48,542 nucleotides of DNA, taken from contig JACQDB010000005.1 in assembly GCA_016201275.1 (NCBI GenBank), positions 1 to 48,542 of the forward strand, written 5' to 3'. Both the position numbers and the translations under genes were made by a program. The DNA is from Acidobacteriota bacterium (GTDB lineage Bacteria; Acidobacteriota; Blastocatellia; UBA7656). Under the pieces are notes generated by a model. It saw only the letters and a program-made list of their open reading frames with translations, made no database searches and was not told where the DNA came from. Shown in pieces: positions 32,772 to 41,198 of the stretch. Each line of letters opens with the position of its first letter. The stretch's first letter is position 1.

Positions 32772-33545
32772 ATGTCTATTCGCGTCGAAAAAAATGGCGT
32801 CGTCACCACCGTCATTCTCAATCGCCCGGAGGTTCGCAACGCCGTTGACCGACAAACTGCCGCAGCCCTTGCCGACGCCTTCCGCGAATTTGAGGCCGAC
32901 GCTGCGGCATCGGTAGCCGTGCTGTACGGCGAAGGCAGCACCTTTTGCGCTGGCGCAGATTTGAAAGCCATCGCCGCAGGCACTGGCAATCGCAAAGAGT
33001 TGGACGGCGATGCGCCTATGGGGCCTAGCCGCATGGGGTTAAAAAAGCCCGTCATTGCGGCGATTTCCGGCTTCGCCGTAGCCGGTGGTTTAGAGCTTGC
33101 GCTGTGGTGCGATTTGCGCGTGATGGAAGAAGACGCCATCGTAGGCGTGTTTTGTCGGCGTTGGGGCGTGCCTTTGATTGATGGCGGCACCATTCGTCTG
33201 CCGCGTTTGATTGGCCTCAGCCGCGCTCTCGATTTAATTCTCACAGGTCGCCCGGTTGACGCTAACGAAGCGTTGCAGATAGGACTGGCGAATCGCGTCG
33301 TCGCCAAAGGCACGGCCAGAGCAGCGGCGGAAAAATTGGCAAAGGAGATTGCCGCTTTCCCGCAGGCTTGTATGCGCGGCGATAGGCTGTCGGCTTATGA
33401 GCAATTCGATTTGAGTTTCATTGACGCCATCGCCAACGAATTTCAACACGGCTTGGAATCCTTGAAAGCCGGAGCCGCCGAAGGCGCAGCGCGTTTCGCC
33501 AGCGGCGCAGGTCGCCACGGCAGCTTTACCGAAAACGATGAATGA
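32772..33545 (+). CDS. crotonase / enoyl-CoA hydratase family protein
   Basis: This 257-residue crotonase-fold enzyme would add water to, or isomerise, an acyl-CoA. The oxyanion-hole segment FCAGADLKAIAAG (near residue 62) and CoA-binding motif ISGFAVAGGLELALWCD (about 96-112) are intact. However, the positions of the two catalytic glutamates of rat enoyl-CoA hydratase are not Glu here: the second segment reads FCRRWGVPLIDGGTIRLPR with no Glu in place of the usual PE. This pattern is shared by a subgroup of crotonases, so activity other than hydration is possible. ATG 32772 is preceded by AAAGGA. The protein ends RHGSFTENDE and does not overlap downstream repeats. Confidence 0.85.
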   Translation: MSIRVEKNGVVTTVILNRPEVRNAVDRQTAAALADAFREFEADAAASVAVLYGEGSTFCAGADLKAIAAGTGNRKELDGDAPMGPSRMGLKKPVIAAISGFAVAGGLELALWCDLRVMEEDAIVGVFCRRWGVPLIDGGTIRLPRLIGLSRALDLILTGRPVDANEALQIGLANRVVAKGTARAAAEKLAKEIAAFPQACMRGDRLSAYEQFDLSFIDAIANEFQHGLESLKAGAAEGAARFASGAGRHGSFTENDE

Positions 33546-33596
33546 TGAATATAGCGAACTTCATTTGCCCACGACCACAGCACCTAGTTGAGAGGC

Positions 33597-33656
33597 GGTC
33601 TTTGCCCACCATCTTTGCAAATCCTGAACCTCGGCGGTTGAAGATCGCCTCTAAAC
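33597..33656. repeat. GTTGAGAGGCGG palindrome, degenerate copy 5
   Basis: Begins GTTGAGAGGCGGTC and ends GATCGCCTCTAAAC, but the centre is not self-complementary throughout. The upstream segment ATAGCGAACTTCATTTGCCC is shared with 42578, showing a larger duplicated unit. Confidence 0.75.
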
Positions 33657-33666
33657 AAAAAATATT

Positions 33667-33775
33667 GGTAACTAGAGGGTGGCGCAGAAATGGATTTTCT
33701 GTCCAGATATTGTGTGCGATGGTTTGACTATCTACAACATATAGGCGGTTGCTGGAATTTTGCGACACGCGCTAA
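33667..33775. repeat. MITE-like element with AGATATTGTG core, copy 2
   Basis: GGTAACTAGAGGGTGGCGCA to TGCGACACGCGCTAAC aligns with 23731-23840. The centre has CCAGATATTGTG facing CTACAACATAT. No coding capacity. Confidence 0.85.
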
Positions 33776-33799
33776 CGACCCAGCCTGCTTTGCCCCGCA

Positions 33800-34050
33800 G
33801 GGGCGTAGGAGATTAGCCAGTGCTGACAGGCACTGGAACCAAGTTGGGCAAACGCGGCGCGCCCTGAAAGGGTGCAGGAGAGGCGACGCTGCAAGCCTCC
33901 GGCGCTCCTTCAGAGCGCGACCGTCATGCCAACTGCGCCTTCCCGTGGCTTCACCACGGGCTAATCTCCTGTGCGCCTCTGGCGCAAAAACTAATCCCCG
34001 TGGCTCTACCACGGGCTAATCTCCTGTGCGCCTACGGCGCAGAAACTCAT
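33800..34050. repeat. short palindromes with CGTGG / CACGG arms
   Basis: At least four hairpins: CCAGTGCTGACAGGCACTGG (33820-33840 region), CCCGTGGCTTCACCACGGGC (33944-33963), and CCCGTGGCTCTACCACGGGC nearby. Two are followed by TAATCTCCTGTGCGCCT and a GGCGCA hairpin. They resemble the 7720 and 23846 repeats. Confidence 0.75.
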
Positions 34051-34165
34051 AGACCTGCAATTTTCAACCAAGCTGGGTAGTTACAAATATTCAAAAACCA
34101 AAAAACATTTTCATGACTTCTATAGATTCTTCATTCAGCTTGCAATTCATTCTGCATTCTTCGTT

Positions 34166-34957
34166 TCACTTGCGCGCCCAGAATAATATTCGCTTGTAGG
34201 TGTAGAGAAACGGGCGCGTGTCTTCCAGTCTTTCCATCAAGCGTTCGCGGTAACGCTCCAGATAAGTTTCGTACATCGCTTCGGGCATACGCTTTTGATA
34301 ATCGGTCAGGCGCGTTCCCTTCACCCATTCGACCACCGCCTCCCGCGATTCCAGCAGATGCGTATAAATCTGCACACGCACCAACTGTTCGCGGTAACCG
34401 AGTTGGTATAACAGCACGGCGTATTGTTCCGGCGTCAATAAAGGATTATCACGAATGTAACCGGCGAGCGCTTCACGAAAAGGGCTTTCGTTGGCCACTT
34501 CATCCGCCACGAGGTGCGAAGCGTGATGATGATTGGCCGGAATCTGCACGGCGAGTTGGCCGCCATCGGCAACGGCTGTAGTCAAGCGGCGCAATAACGC
34601 GGCGTGATTATCCACCCAATGCAGAGCGGCGTTGGAAAAGAGCAAATCGAATTGCCCATACGCCAAAAACTTTTCGCTCTCTTCGGCAAAGGTTTCTATG
34701 TCGCTGTTTTCAAAACGCAGTCCGCCGCTCGCCAACTCCCGCGCCTTGTCCAGCATCGCTTCGGAATTATCGAAGCCCAGAGTTTCCCGCGCCTGCAACA
34801 AGCGATGCAGAGTGGCGCTAGGCGCGCCAGTGCCGCAACCTAAATCAGCGACGCGCATATTTTCTTGCGGCTTCACCAGCGCCAGCAAATCAAAGAATGG
34901 CCGCTGACGCTCATCTTTGAATTTGTCGTATTGCTCAGGATTCCAAACGTCTTTCAT
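34166..34957 (-). CDS. tam: trans-aconitate 2-methyltransferase-like
   Basis: This 263-residue SAM-dependent methyltransferase resembles Tam, which methylates trans-aconitate in E. coli. Motif I is VADLGCGTGAPSATL (residues 36-50). The acidic ribose-binding residue is in LGFDNSEAML, and the post-motif NAALHWVDNH and GGQLAVQIPANHHHASH match Tam relatives. The C-terminal helical region (YETYLERYRERLMERL) is typical. Whether the substrate is trans-aconitate is inference from family resemblance. ATG 34957 is used. It lies 63 bp downstream of the toxin-stub stop codon on the same strand. Confidence 0.88.
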   Translation of the reverse strand: MKDVWNPEQYDKFKDERQRPFFDLLALVKPQENMRVADLGCGTGAPSATLHRLLQARETLGFDNSEAMLDKARELASGGLRFENSDIETFAEESEKFLAYGQFDLLFSNAALHWVDNHAALLRRLTTAVADGGQLAVQIPANHHHASHLVADEVANESPFREALAGYIRDNPLLTPEQYAVLLYQLGYREQLVRVQIYTHLLESREAVVEWVKGTRLTDYQKRMPEAMYETYLERYRERLMERLEDTRPFLYTYKRILFWARK

Positions 34958-35020
34958 ATCAGCCCTTGATTTTTTCGGTTACTCCCAGTCTTCTATTTGA
35001 AGTCCCACAACACGACTGAT

Positions 35021-35062
35021 TTAAAACCGAATACAAACATTGGTGTCGAGCAGATATTTCAT
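35021..35062 (-). pseudogene. VapC toxin stub (13 codons)
   Basis: An ATG at 35062 overlaps the last bases of the antitoxin gene (ATGA overlap, typical of vapBC). It opens MKYLLDTNVCIRF, the first strand of a PIN-domain ribonuclease with the first catalytic Asp. TAA at 35021 then ends it, where VapC would continue with another about 115 residues. The next 60 bases lead directly into tam and encode no remainder in any frame. This is a deleted toxin, so the antitoxin alone remains. Confidence 0.85.
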
Positions 35063-35340
35063 AGCAAATCTTCACGCAACGCATACTCGCCTTGCGGCTC
35101 TCTTTCCGACAAATCCGGCATACAGCCGAAAAATTTTAAGATGTCAGGATCAGCAACCTGCGGAAAAGAGATTTGCATCTGCGCCACGTTGTGAATTTCT
35201 TTCTCAAGCGGCTCCACGTTTTCTATTTCATCAAGCGGTAAGATAATCAACTCTGCCCACCGATGTTGCAACCCAGGCGGAACCGCAAGCGTCAACGTCT
35301 CCGGCATATCCTCATAAATCTTGCGGGCAACTTTTTCCAT
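35059..35340 (-). CDS. VapB-like antitoxin
   Basis: This 93-residue protein starts MEKVARKIYEDMPETLTL, then HRWAELIILPLDE, the pattern of VapB-type antitoxins whose N-terminal part binds DNA and whose C-terminal part wraps around VapC (here PLEKEIHNVAQ, then PDILKFFGCMPDLSE). Start ATG 35340 has GGGAGG seven bases upstream; the longer frame would begin inside the end of larE. The companion toxin gene is reduced to 13 codons. In an intact module the antitoxin would repress the operon and neutralise the RNase. Here it may be a free repressor or simply surviving debris. Confidence 0.72.
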   Translation of the reverse strand: MEKVARKIYEDMPETLTLAVPPGLQHRWAELIILPLDEIENVEPLEKEIHNVAQMQISFPQVADPDILKFFGCMPDLSEREPQGEYALREDLL

Positions 35341-35384
35341 TTCAAGCCTCCCGTAAATCACCACCAGGGTTTGCTGCCAGCCCA

Positions 35385-36260
35385 TCAAAACGGTTTCAAC
35401 GCTTCATTGAGCGAGCCTGTGCGATAGCCTTCTAAATCAAGCGCGACATACTTGAAGCCAATCGCTTTGAGCGTCGCAGAGATTTGCTTTGCGGTTTCCA
35501 CGTTCAAGGCTTTGGCCATTTCGTCTTCGGCAATTTCGATGCGTGCCATCGCTTCGTGATGGCGCACCCGCACCTGGCGAAAACCCATTCTTCGCAAAGC
35601 GCTCTCGGCGCGATCTACTGCCGACAGTTTTTCCAGCGTCACCATCTGACCGTAAGGCACACGCGATGACAGGCACGCCGAGGCCGGTTCGTCCCAGGTT
35701 GGCAACCCGGCCTGATGCGACCTCTCGCGTATATCGGCCTTCGTCATGCCACATTCCAGCAAAGGCGATTGCACGCCGCGTTCCCGCGCCGCTTGACGAC
35801 CGGGGCGATAATCGCCCACGTCGTCGGCGTTCGTGCCATCGCAAATCACTTGCAGTTTGCGTGCGGCGGCGACCTCGTGCAAACGGGTGTAGAGTTCCGC
35901 TTTGCAAAAGTAACAACGGTTGGGCGGGTTACTCGTATAATTTGTGTCGTTGAATTCTTCGGTGAAAACGATTTCGTGACGTATGCCGAATTGCGAAGTC
36001 AGTTGATCGGCAAGCTCGCGCTGAAAAGTTGGATACGAGGCGCTGTCGCCGGTCACTGCCAACGCCTTGTCACCGAGTTCATCGTGCGCCACATAGGCTA
36101 AATAAGCGCTGTCCACACCACCCGAAAAGGCAATGATGACCGAGCCATATTGGCGCAGCAAGGCTCTGAGCTTCTGCTCTTTGACGATGGCGGCAAGTGG
36201 GCTGTTGGCCTCGCTTGCTTCCGGCTCTTGCGTAGTTGAATCAATCCCTGCTGAACTCAT
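35385..36260 (-). CDS. larE: LarE: ATP-dependent sulfur transferase for nickel-pincer cofactor
   Basis: This 291-residue PP-loop ATPase (SGGVDS at residues 46-51) adenylates the pyridinium carboxylate and provides sulfur for the nickel-pincer nucleotide. Cys116 and Cys119 (RCYFCK), with Cys196 (SACLSSRVPYG), form the three-Cys set of the subgroup that holds an [4Fe-4S] cluster, in contrast to the single sacrificial Cys of the Lactobacillus enzyme. The C-terminal domain (FRQVRVRHHEAMARIEI and FKYVALDLEGYRTGS) is typical of LarE. ATG 36260 has AAGGA five bases upstream. It is followed by the VapB-like gene. The partner larC is at 4.5-5.7 kb. Confidence 0.92.
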   Translation of the reverse strand: MSSAGIDSTTQEPEASEANSPLAAIVKEQKLRALLRQYGSVIIAFSGGVDSAYLAYVAHDELGDKALAVTGDSASYPTFQRELADQLTSQFGIRHEIVFTEEFNDTNYTSNPPNRCYFCKAELYTRLHEVAAARKLQVICDGTNADDVGDYRPGRQAARERGVQSPLLECGMTKADIRERSHQAGLPTWDEPASACLSSRVPYGQMVTLEKLSAVDRAESALRRMGFRQVRVRHHEAMARIEIAEDEMAKALNVETAKQISATLKAIGFKYVALDLEGYRTGSLNEALKPF

Positions 36261-36292
36261 ATTTTTCCTTGCAGCAAAAACCCTGTATCAGG

Positions 36293-36361
36293 GAGCCGTT
36301 GGCACTTGCTGGAACGGATGACCCAATGAAGATCGCCCGTTCCAGCAAGTGCCAACGGCTC
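36293..36361. terminator. 25-bp perfect hairpin
   Basis: GAGCCGTTGGCACTTGCTGG.. at 36293-36317 pairs perfectly with 36337-36361 around 19 bases. It lies between the DUF442-like gene (stop at 36379) and larE and is a likely terminator for the former. It has no clear T-tract, so this is a structural prediction. Confidence 0.6.
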
Positions 36362-36378
36362 GGAATCCTGAATCCTGT

Positions 36379-36933
36379 TTATCGGTGGGCGGCAATGTAA
36401 TCTTGCGCGAACTTGGTCAACACGGGGCTGGTCAAGCCGACCTGTTTGGCTTCTTCCAAGGCTTTGTCTTCCGGCCACTTGTCATCAAGGACGCGATAAA
36501 TCATCCAGAAAGCTCCGGCACGATTGGCGCTGGCGCAATGAATCAACAGCGGATGATTGGCTTTATCTTTGACCACCTTCATGAAGGCTTCGACATTTTC
36601 CGCGCTCGGAGCGGTGCTGGTCACCGGCACATTAAAATATTTCATTCCGGCTTTTTCCACTAACTCCTGTTCATGTTTTAGATCAACGCCCTCGTTGGCG
36701 GTGCGTAAATTCAACACCGCGTGAAAGCCGTCGGCGGCGAGCTTGGCAAACGCCGCGTCGTTTGGTTGGGCGGCGGTGGCAAACGCTTCATTGACGCAGA
36801 GAATTTTCGGCACGTCATCTTTCAGCGCCTGTTCGATCTTGGTCAACTTTTCGCTCTTCGGTTGTTGCGCGAAAGCGGTTGAAATGAAGGCCATAAAAAT
36901 CAGCATGCAAATTGTACCCAGATGTTTTTTCAT
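36379..36933 (-). CDS. DUF442/beta-lactamase-hydrolase-like phosphatase, exported
   Basis: This 184-residue protein has signal peptide MKKHLGTICMLIFMAFISTAFA, so it acts outside the cytoplasm. A cysteine phosphatase fold follows, with active-site loop HCASANRAG: Cys133 and Arg138 separated by four residues, as in DUF442/BLH-type proteins, not five as in classical tyrosine phosphatases. An upstream Asp in DGFHAVLNLRTANEG is a candidate general acid. The substrate is unknown. RBS AAAGGAAG lies just before ATG 36933. The upstream open frame has no protein features. Confidence 0.8.
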   Translation of the reverse strand: MKKHLGTICMLIFMAFISTAFAQQPKSEKLTKIEQALKDDVPKILCVNEAFATAAQPNDAAFAKLAADGFHAVLNLRTANEGVDLKHEQELVEKAGMKYFNVPVTSTAPSAENVEAFMKVVKDKANHPLLIHCASANRAGAFWMIYRVLDDKWPEDKALEEAKQVGLTSPVLTKFAQDYIAAHR

Positions 36934-37270
36934 AAAAATCTTCCTTTCTATAGTGTAAGGAAAAATATAGCACGCCAACGCCTTGAAAGAAATTTCCCAA
37001 ACTCGGCGAGCGAAAAACCCTGCTTGCCGAGCGCGCCGCTGATGCAAAAGTCGTGCGGTTGCCGCAGCAAATTCTGCCGAGCGATAAGGGCAATGCAGAT
37101 GCGGTCGTTGCAGCGATTGTGAAAATTTAACTGCTCGCGCCAAGCCGCCAAGTCATGCCTAGGCACGCCAATATTTTTTCATCTGCCGATCTTGTGCGCT
37201 GCGGTAAAGTGAATGTTATTTTGCCACACGCAGTTGTTCATTCTCTCGCGGATGTTGATAATAAACGACG

Positions 37271-37879
37271 ATGCAAGGTTATGCTTCTCACATCACGCCT
37301 GAACAAATCATTCAAGCCTACCGGCAGGGCATCTTTCCCATGGCGACCGGACTGGAAGGCGAGATTGACTGGTTTATTGCCGACCCGCGCACCGTCGTCC
37401 CGATTGATGAGCGCTTCCGGGTGCGGCGCTCGCTGCGTCAGGCGATGCGAAAGATGAGCTATGAAATCCGCATCAACACGGCCTTTGCAGAAGTCATACG
37501 CGCCTGTGCGCGACACGACGAGAAAAGCGAAGATGGCGTGTGGTTGAGCGAAGAGATGATCGCGCTTTACACCGAATTGCATCGTCGCGGTGTGGTGCAT
37601 TCGGTCGAGGTGTGGATGAATCAAGAATTGATTGGCGGCCTCTACGGCGTGGCCATTCAAGGCGCGTTCTTCGGCGAGTCCATGTTCACGCGGGTTTCGT
37701 ATGCGTCGCAAATTGCCCTGGTCGCGTTGGTGGAACGGCTGCGCGAGCGCCGCTACCGGTTGTTGGACGCGCAGATGCGAACCCCACACATCGCGCATTT
37801 TGGAGCGCTGGATATTTCGCACGACGAGTATCTGGATTTGCTTTTCGACGCCCTGCAATACGATTGCCGGTTTGTTTAA
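37271..37879 (+). CDS. aat: leucyl/phenylalanyl-tRNA-protein transferase
   Basis: This 202-residue enzyme adds Leu or Phe to proteins bearing N-terminal Arg or Lys, marking them for ClpAP. Conserved blocks are YRQGIFPMA, IADPRTVVPID, DGVWLSEEMI, GLYGVAIQGAFFGESMF and DAQMRTPHIAHFGA. The catalytic Asp and nearby Gln lie in the final block. ATG 37271 fits the known N-terminus. It is followed by a promoter and tRNA-Arg on the same strand. Confidence 0.96.
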   Translation: MQGYASHITPEQIIQAYRQGIFPMATGLEGEIDWFIADPRTVVPIDERFRVRRSLRQAMRKMSYEIRINTAFAEVIRACARHDEKSEDGVWLSEEMIALYTELHRRGVVHSVEVWMNQELIGGLYGVAIQGAFFGESMFTRVSYASQIALVALVERLRERRYRLLDAQMRTPHIAHFGALDISHDEYLDLLFDALQYDCRFV

Positions 37880-37929
37880 GACGACGGCTAAAAAGTGAAA
37901 TCGCGCAAGACTTTTTGGCATCGAGCAGA

Positions 37930-37935
37930 TATAAT
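37930..37935 (+). promoter_or_regulatory. -10 box (TATAAT) of tRNA-Arg
   Basis: An exact TATAAT lies 12 bases before the tRNA 5' end. A good -35 hexamer at the expected spacing is not clear, so only the -10 is claimed. Confidence 0.55.
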
Positions 37936-37946
37936 CTTCGCGTCAA

Positions 37947-38019
37947 GGCCCTGTAGCTCAGTGGATAGAGCGACAGCCTCCGGAGCTGTAGGTCGTAGGT
38001 TCGATCCCTACCAGGGTCA
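37947..38019 (+). tRNA. tRNA-Arg (CCG)
   Basis: This 73-nt cloverleaf has acceptor GGCCCTG pairing with CAGGGTC (one G:U), D arm GCTC...GAGC, anticodon loop CTCCGGA with anticodon CCG, and T arm GTAGG TTCGATC CCTAC. Discriminator A73 is present and CCA is not encoded. It reads CGG codons. Confidence 0.95.
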
Positions 38020-38114
38020 CTTCATTCAACCTCATCTTTCCGCATACTCAAGCATTTCGCAACTCAACCCTCATTCGACTATCGCATCGCATCAACCGCT
38101 CTGAAGTACGAAAA

Positions 38115-38147
38115 CAAGAGGCGAGACCGAATTCATCTCGCCTCTTG
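38115..38147 (-). terminator. Rho-independent terminator of M36 gene
   Basis: CAAGAGGCGAGA at 38115-38126 pairs exactly with 38136-38147 around a 9-base loop. On the minus strand it is followed by TTTTCG, just beyond the M36 stop. Confidence 0.8.
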
Positions 38148-38167
38148 AGCCAACAAACTTTTACGTT

Positions 38168-40738
38168 TTATTGTTGGGTGATACGCACATCATCTATGCC
38201 TGCTTCAACGAGGCTGGCGGTGGCCGCGTCGGCTGCTTCGATCAATATCCGCACCGTCTGTCCGGCGAAGGCATTCAAACTGACGCTGTTGGTCGTCCAC
38301 GCGCCGTTGACGTTTGCCGCCTGACCGAGCTTCTGGAACACCACGGTGGTGGTCGTGCCACTGACGATGCTGACGCGCAGAAAGTCGGCACTGGTCGCAT
38401 TACTGCCGTGCGCCAGGTATGAACTAAACGACAGGGTTAGGGTTCCGGTGGTCGGCAGCGTAATCACCGGTGAATGAATCGAAGTCACGCCGCCATCTAT
38501 ATCGTTGACTCCGGCGGAAGCGCCAGCCAGTCGCCCGGTCACCAAATCATTGACTCCACTGATGGTGGTGCCGAGTTGTTTAGCCCCTCCGGAGTTGGTG
38601 TCTTCAGGATTGCCGCGCTCCCATTGCCCTGTGGTCGCTGTGTCTGTGGCGTTCAGATTCGTCGTCCAGCCTAGACTGGTCTCGAAATTATCAAAGAAGA
38701 CTTCCGTGCTGCTGCCGCCGCTGCAATCCACTGGCACATCGGTCGCGGCGTTGTGCGTCGTGCCGTTGTTGCCGCTGGCCGACACCCCCATGCCGTGCCG
38801 CGCAAAGACCGTCCAGATACGACAGCGATTGGCGCTGGCGTTGAGGCTTTGATCGGCCTGCAATATGCCATCGCGGGCATTGAGAAATGACGGGCTGCAA
38901 GGCGTAAACTTCATGCCTTCCAACACCAGACGGTCGGCAATCGCTGCGCCCAAGTCATTACGCAAATCCCACAACGTCGCCGCCCACACTTCGCCATCGC
39001 GATGCACTTCAAACCCGCCCACCCCCAAATCGGCATACGAATCATGAACCGCATTGGCAGGCACTGTATAAGCGGCGCGCCGTATGCCATTGGTAGTGTT
39101 GTTGGTGACGTATTCACCGACGCGACCATCGTTGTAAAAGCTAATCGCCCAGTAATCCGACCAGCCTTCGCCCATCGCGCCCGCCTGTGTGCCGCCCAGA
39201 CAATTGGTGTTGGCCGGGCCACCGACTAAACGATTCGAGACGCCGTGACCATATTCGTGCAACACCACATCGCCATCTTGTGAACTGTCGCGGTCATCCG
39301 CCAGACTGGTAGTTCCCTGCGTGAACAAAAACTGCTGCATACGCGGACGACTGCCATCGGGCGGCGTAGCAAAGTTGGCGTTGTTGGTTCCTGAACCGTC
39401 TTGCGCTTCGGCATTGACCGGATCGTTACCCGCACCGCCGCGCCCGAAATTGTTGGTCTGAAAATTTCCCGCCGCTTCGGTAAAGCCGAGCCGATAAACA
39501 AAGTCATGCATGACATTGCAGAAGTAGAAAAGATTGGTCACCACCGCCGGTTTTTCAGTGCGCGGGTCAACTCCTAGCGTGAACGGAAAAGTGAAATCCT
39601 GGGTGGCCGAAAACGCATGACCATTCGATAGCCCTGTGGTGTTATTGGCATCGGGAACATTGTTGGCATCGGTGTCGAGATAGGCATCTACATTGTTGCC
39701 TGTGGTCACTGTCGAAGTTCCCATCCAGCCCGTAGCGGTGTTGATGGTGGTGTCGCCGACCAACGATTGCAGCGTGCGCGGTGTGGCAAGCGGGTCGCGT
39801 GTGGCCACAGTTCCCTGCGCCGCATCCGCATACAGGTTATAGCGAAACAGCAACGCGCCGGTGTTGGCATCCACACAGATTTCGTACCATTCGCTGGGCC
39901 CGGCTTCAACATAGCTGTGCCAGACCAACACACCTGTAGCGCCGACGCGCATGACGCGCAGTTCAGAGAGGATGTCCTCGAAGCCTGCGCCGAGCGGGTT
40001 GCGATAACGGGCGCGCTCGCCGGGTTCGGTACGCGCTTCGACCAAGGCGAAATCATCCGGCGCGGGGCGTCCCGAATACCGGCGGGCGGCGGTCAGGGCG
40101 GCGGCTTCTGTAAGCGCCGCAGTGGTCTCCACTCTGGCCTGAGGAATCACCCAGCCTTCCATAACCGAAAGCGTTTCGCCGACTGCGCCGATAGCAATTT
40201 GAACCTGGCCTTGAAACACCTTGATGCCATCAATCATTTGATTGTAGGTCAGAAAAGTAGTGCCTTGATCGTTGTCCTCGTTTTCGAGTTTCAAGCGGCG
40301 CGTTTCGCGGCTGGTCAAGCCAAAAATATCGCTGTGCTGGCGGAGAAAGTTGCGGGCGATGTGATCGGCAGAACCGCTGGTGGCAGGCGACAACGCCGCC
40401 GCTAGATTGAAGAAAACTTTGGGAGTTCCGGCGGCGCTCATCTCATAACGCAGCGCCTCGCGGCTTGGCGGCGCAAGCGTGGCGCGAAACTCTTCGATGG
40501 CTTGATGCCGCGCGGTCCAGGCCGGGCTGTCACCGGTCGCCTGGGCATTGGCAAGTTCTTGTCGAACGACAGCGCGGCGGATGTCAACATCGGGCAGGCC
40601 GATGATGGCGGTTTGCCAGGGATTGAGGGCGCTCTCGTCCACTGTGCCGGAATCAACGGTGGCGGCGTTGATCTTGATGAACGAGGGCGCAAGTAGCGCC
40701 ACAAGGAATACTACAAACCAGATTTTACGCATAAACAT
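38168..40738 (-). CDS. secreted M36 (fungalysin-type) metallopeptidase
   Basis: This 856-residue exported zinc endopeptidase has a signal peptide near residues 3-24. An FTP propeptide (about 95-200; TFLTYNQMIDGIKVFQGQVQ) is followed by the catalytic domain with zinc motif HEYGH near residue 494 and the third ligand Glu in GEGWSDYW near 520. A C-terminal beta-sandwich (about 690-856; FFDNFETSLGW and TLTLSFSSYLAHGS) looks like a MAM- or P-domain-type binding module. Such enzymes degrade proteins such as elastin or collagen outside the cell. It is preceded by AAGGAG; the first ATG (40738) or ATG 40732 could be used. The terminator follows at 38115. Confidence 0.93.
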   Translation of the reverse strand: MFMRKIWFVVFLVALLAPSFIKINAATVDSGTVDESALNPWQTAIIGLPDVDIRRAVVRQELANAQATGDSPAWTARHQAIEEFRATLAPPSREALRYEMSAAGTPKVFFNLAAALSPATSGSADHIARNFLRQHSDIFGLTSRETRRLKLENEDNDQGTTFLTYNQMIDGIKVFQGQVQIAIGAVGETLSVMEGWVIPQARVETTAALTEAAALTAARRYSGRPAPDDFALVEARTEPGERARYRNPLGAGFEDILSELRVMRVGATGVLVWHSYVEAGPSEWYEICVDANTGALLFRYNLYADAAQGTVATRDPLATPRTLQSLVGDTTINTATGWMGTSTVTTGNNVDAYLDTDANNVPDANNTTGLSNGHAFSATQDFTFPFTLGVDPRTEKPAVVTNLFYFCNVMHDFVYRLGFTEAAGNFQTNNFGRGGAGNDPVNAEAQDGSGTNNANFATPPDGSRPRMQQFLFTQGTTSLADDRDSSQDGDVVLHEYGHGVSNRLVGGPANTNCLGGTQAGAMGEGWSDYWAISFYNDGRVGEYVTNNTTNGIRRAAYTVPANAVHDSYADLGVGGFEVHRDGEVWAATLWDLRNDLGAAIADRLVLEGMKFTPCSPSFLNARDGILQADQSLNASANRCRIWTVFARHGMGVSASGNNGTTHNAATDVPVDCSGGSSTEVFFDNFETSLGWTTNLNATDTATTGQWERGNPEDTNSGGAKQLGTTISGVNDLVTGRLAGASAGVNDIDGGVTSIHSPVITLPTTGTLTLSFSSYLAHGSNATSADFLRVSIVSGTTTTVVFQKLGQAANVNGAWTTNSVSLNAFAGQTVRILIEAADAATASLVEAGIDDVRITQQ

Positions 40739-41198
40739 TTCTCTCCTTTATTCTGAGCGGCAGAATGAGCAAGCTGTAAAGCCTCACGCCTTACAATAAA
40801 TTTTCAGGATTGTGGTACACCGTTCACGCGCGGAGCGCGCGGTTTCCCAAGGGCACGGGGTACGGCGAATCTGCACTTCCACCAGCGTTGTTGACGCATA
40901 GCACGCCGCGCAACGCCCACCAGCATTCTCTATGTCCCGTATTGTTCGTATCCCGTTTGAAAGAAAGTCGCGGTTTGTTGTGAGTTTTTATTTCCGCTTT
41001 GTGATGCCTAACGAGGCGCACTTATATCACAAAAAAAACCTCCGGCTCAAGGGCAAAACTGTAACGCCGAATTGGCCACAGCGCCGCACCGATTTTTTTT
41101 ACCTGGCACAGGCCACCTTTGCCCTGTGGTTAGCAATCCTAGAAAGGCAAGGGGTGTTCAGAAATCGCAAGGCTTACAGTTTGAAAGGATCAGAAACC
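40739..41198. other. 460-bp region between divergent M36 and secreted-repeat genes
   Basis: It holds a GCGCGGAGCGCGCGG hairpin near 40829-40846 and a TTTGTGAT/ATCACAAA inverted repeat near 40998-41035 with a 20-base loop, which could be an operator. No gene. Both promoters must lie here. Confidence 0.5.

Larger units (their letters stand above)
33546..34165. other. 620-bp repeat-filled intergenic region
   Basis: It holds, in order, a degenerate GTTGAG palindrome with a 50-base prefix also at 42578 (33551-33656), the MITE-like element at 33667, and then many short direct and inverted repeats around CCAGTGCTGACAGGCACTGG and CCCGTGGCTTCACCACGGGC (33810-34050). No gene is seen. Confidence 0.7.
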
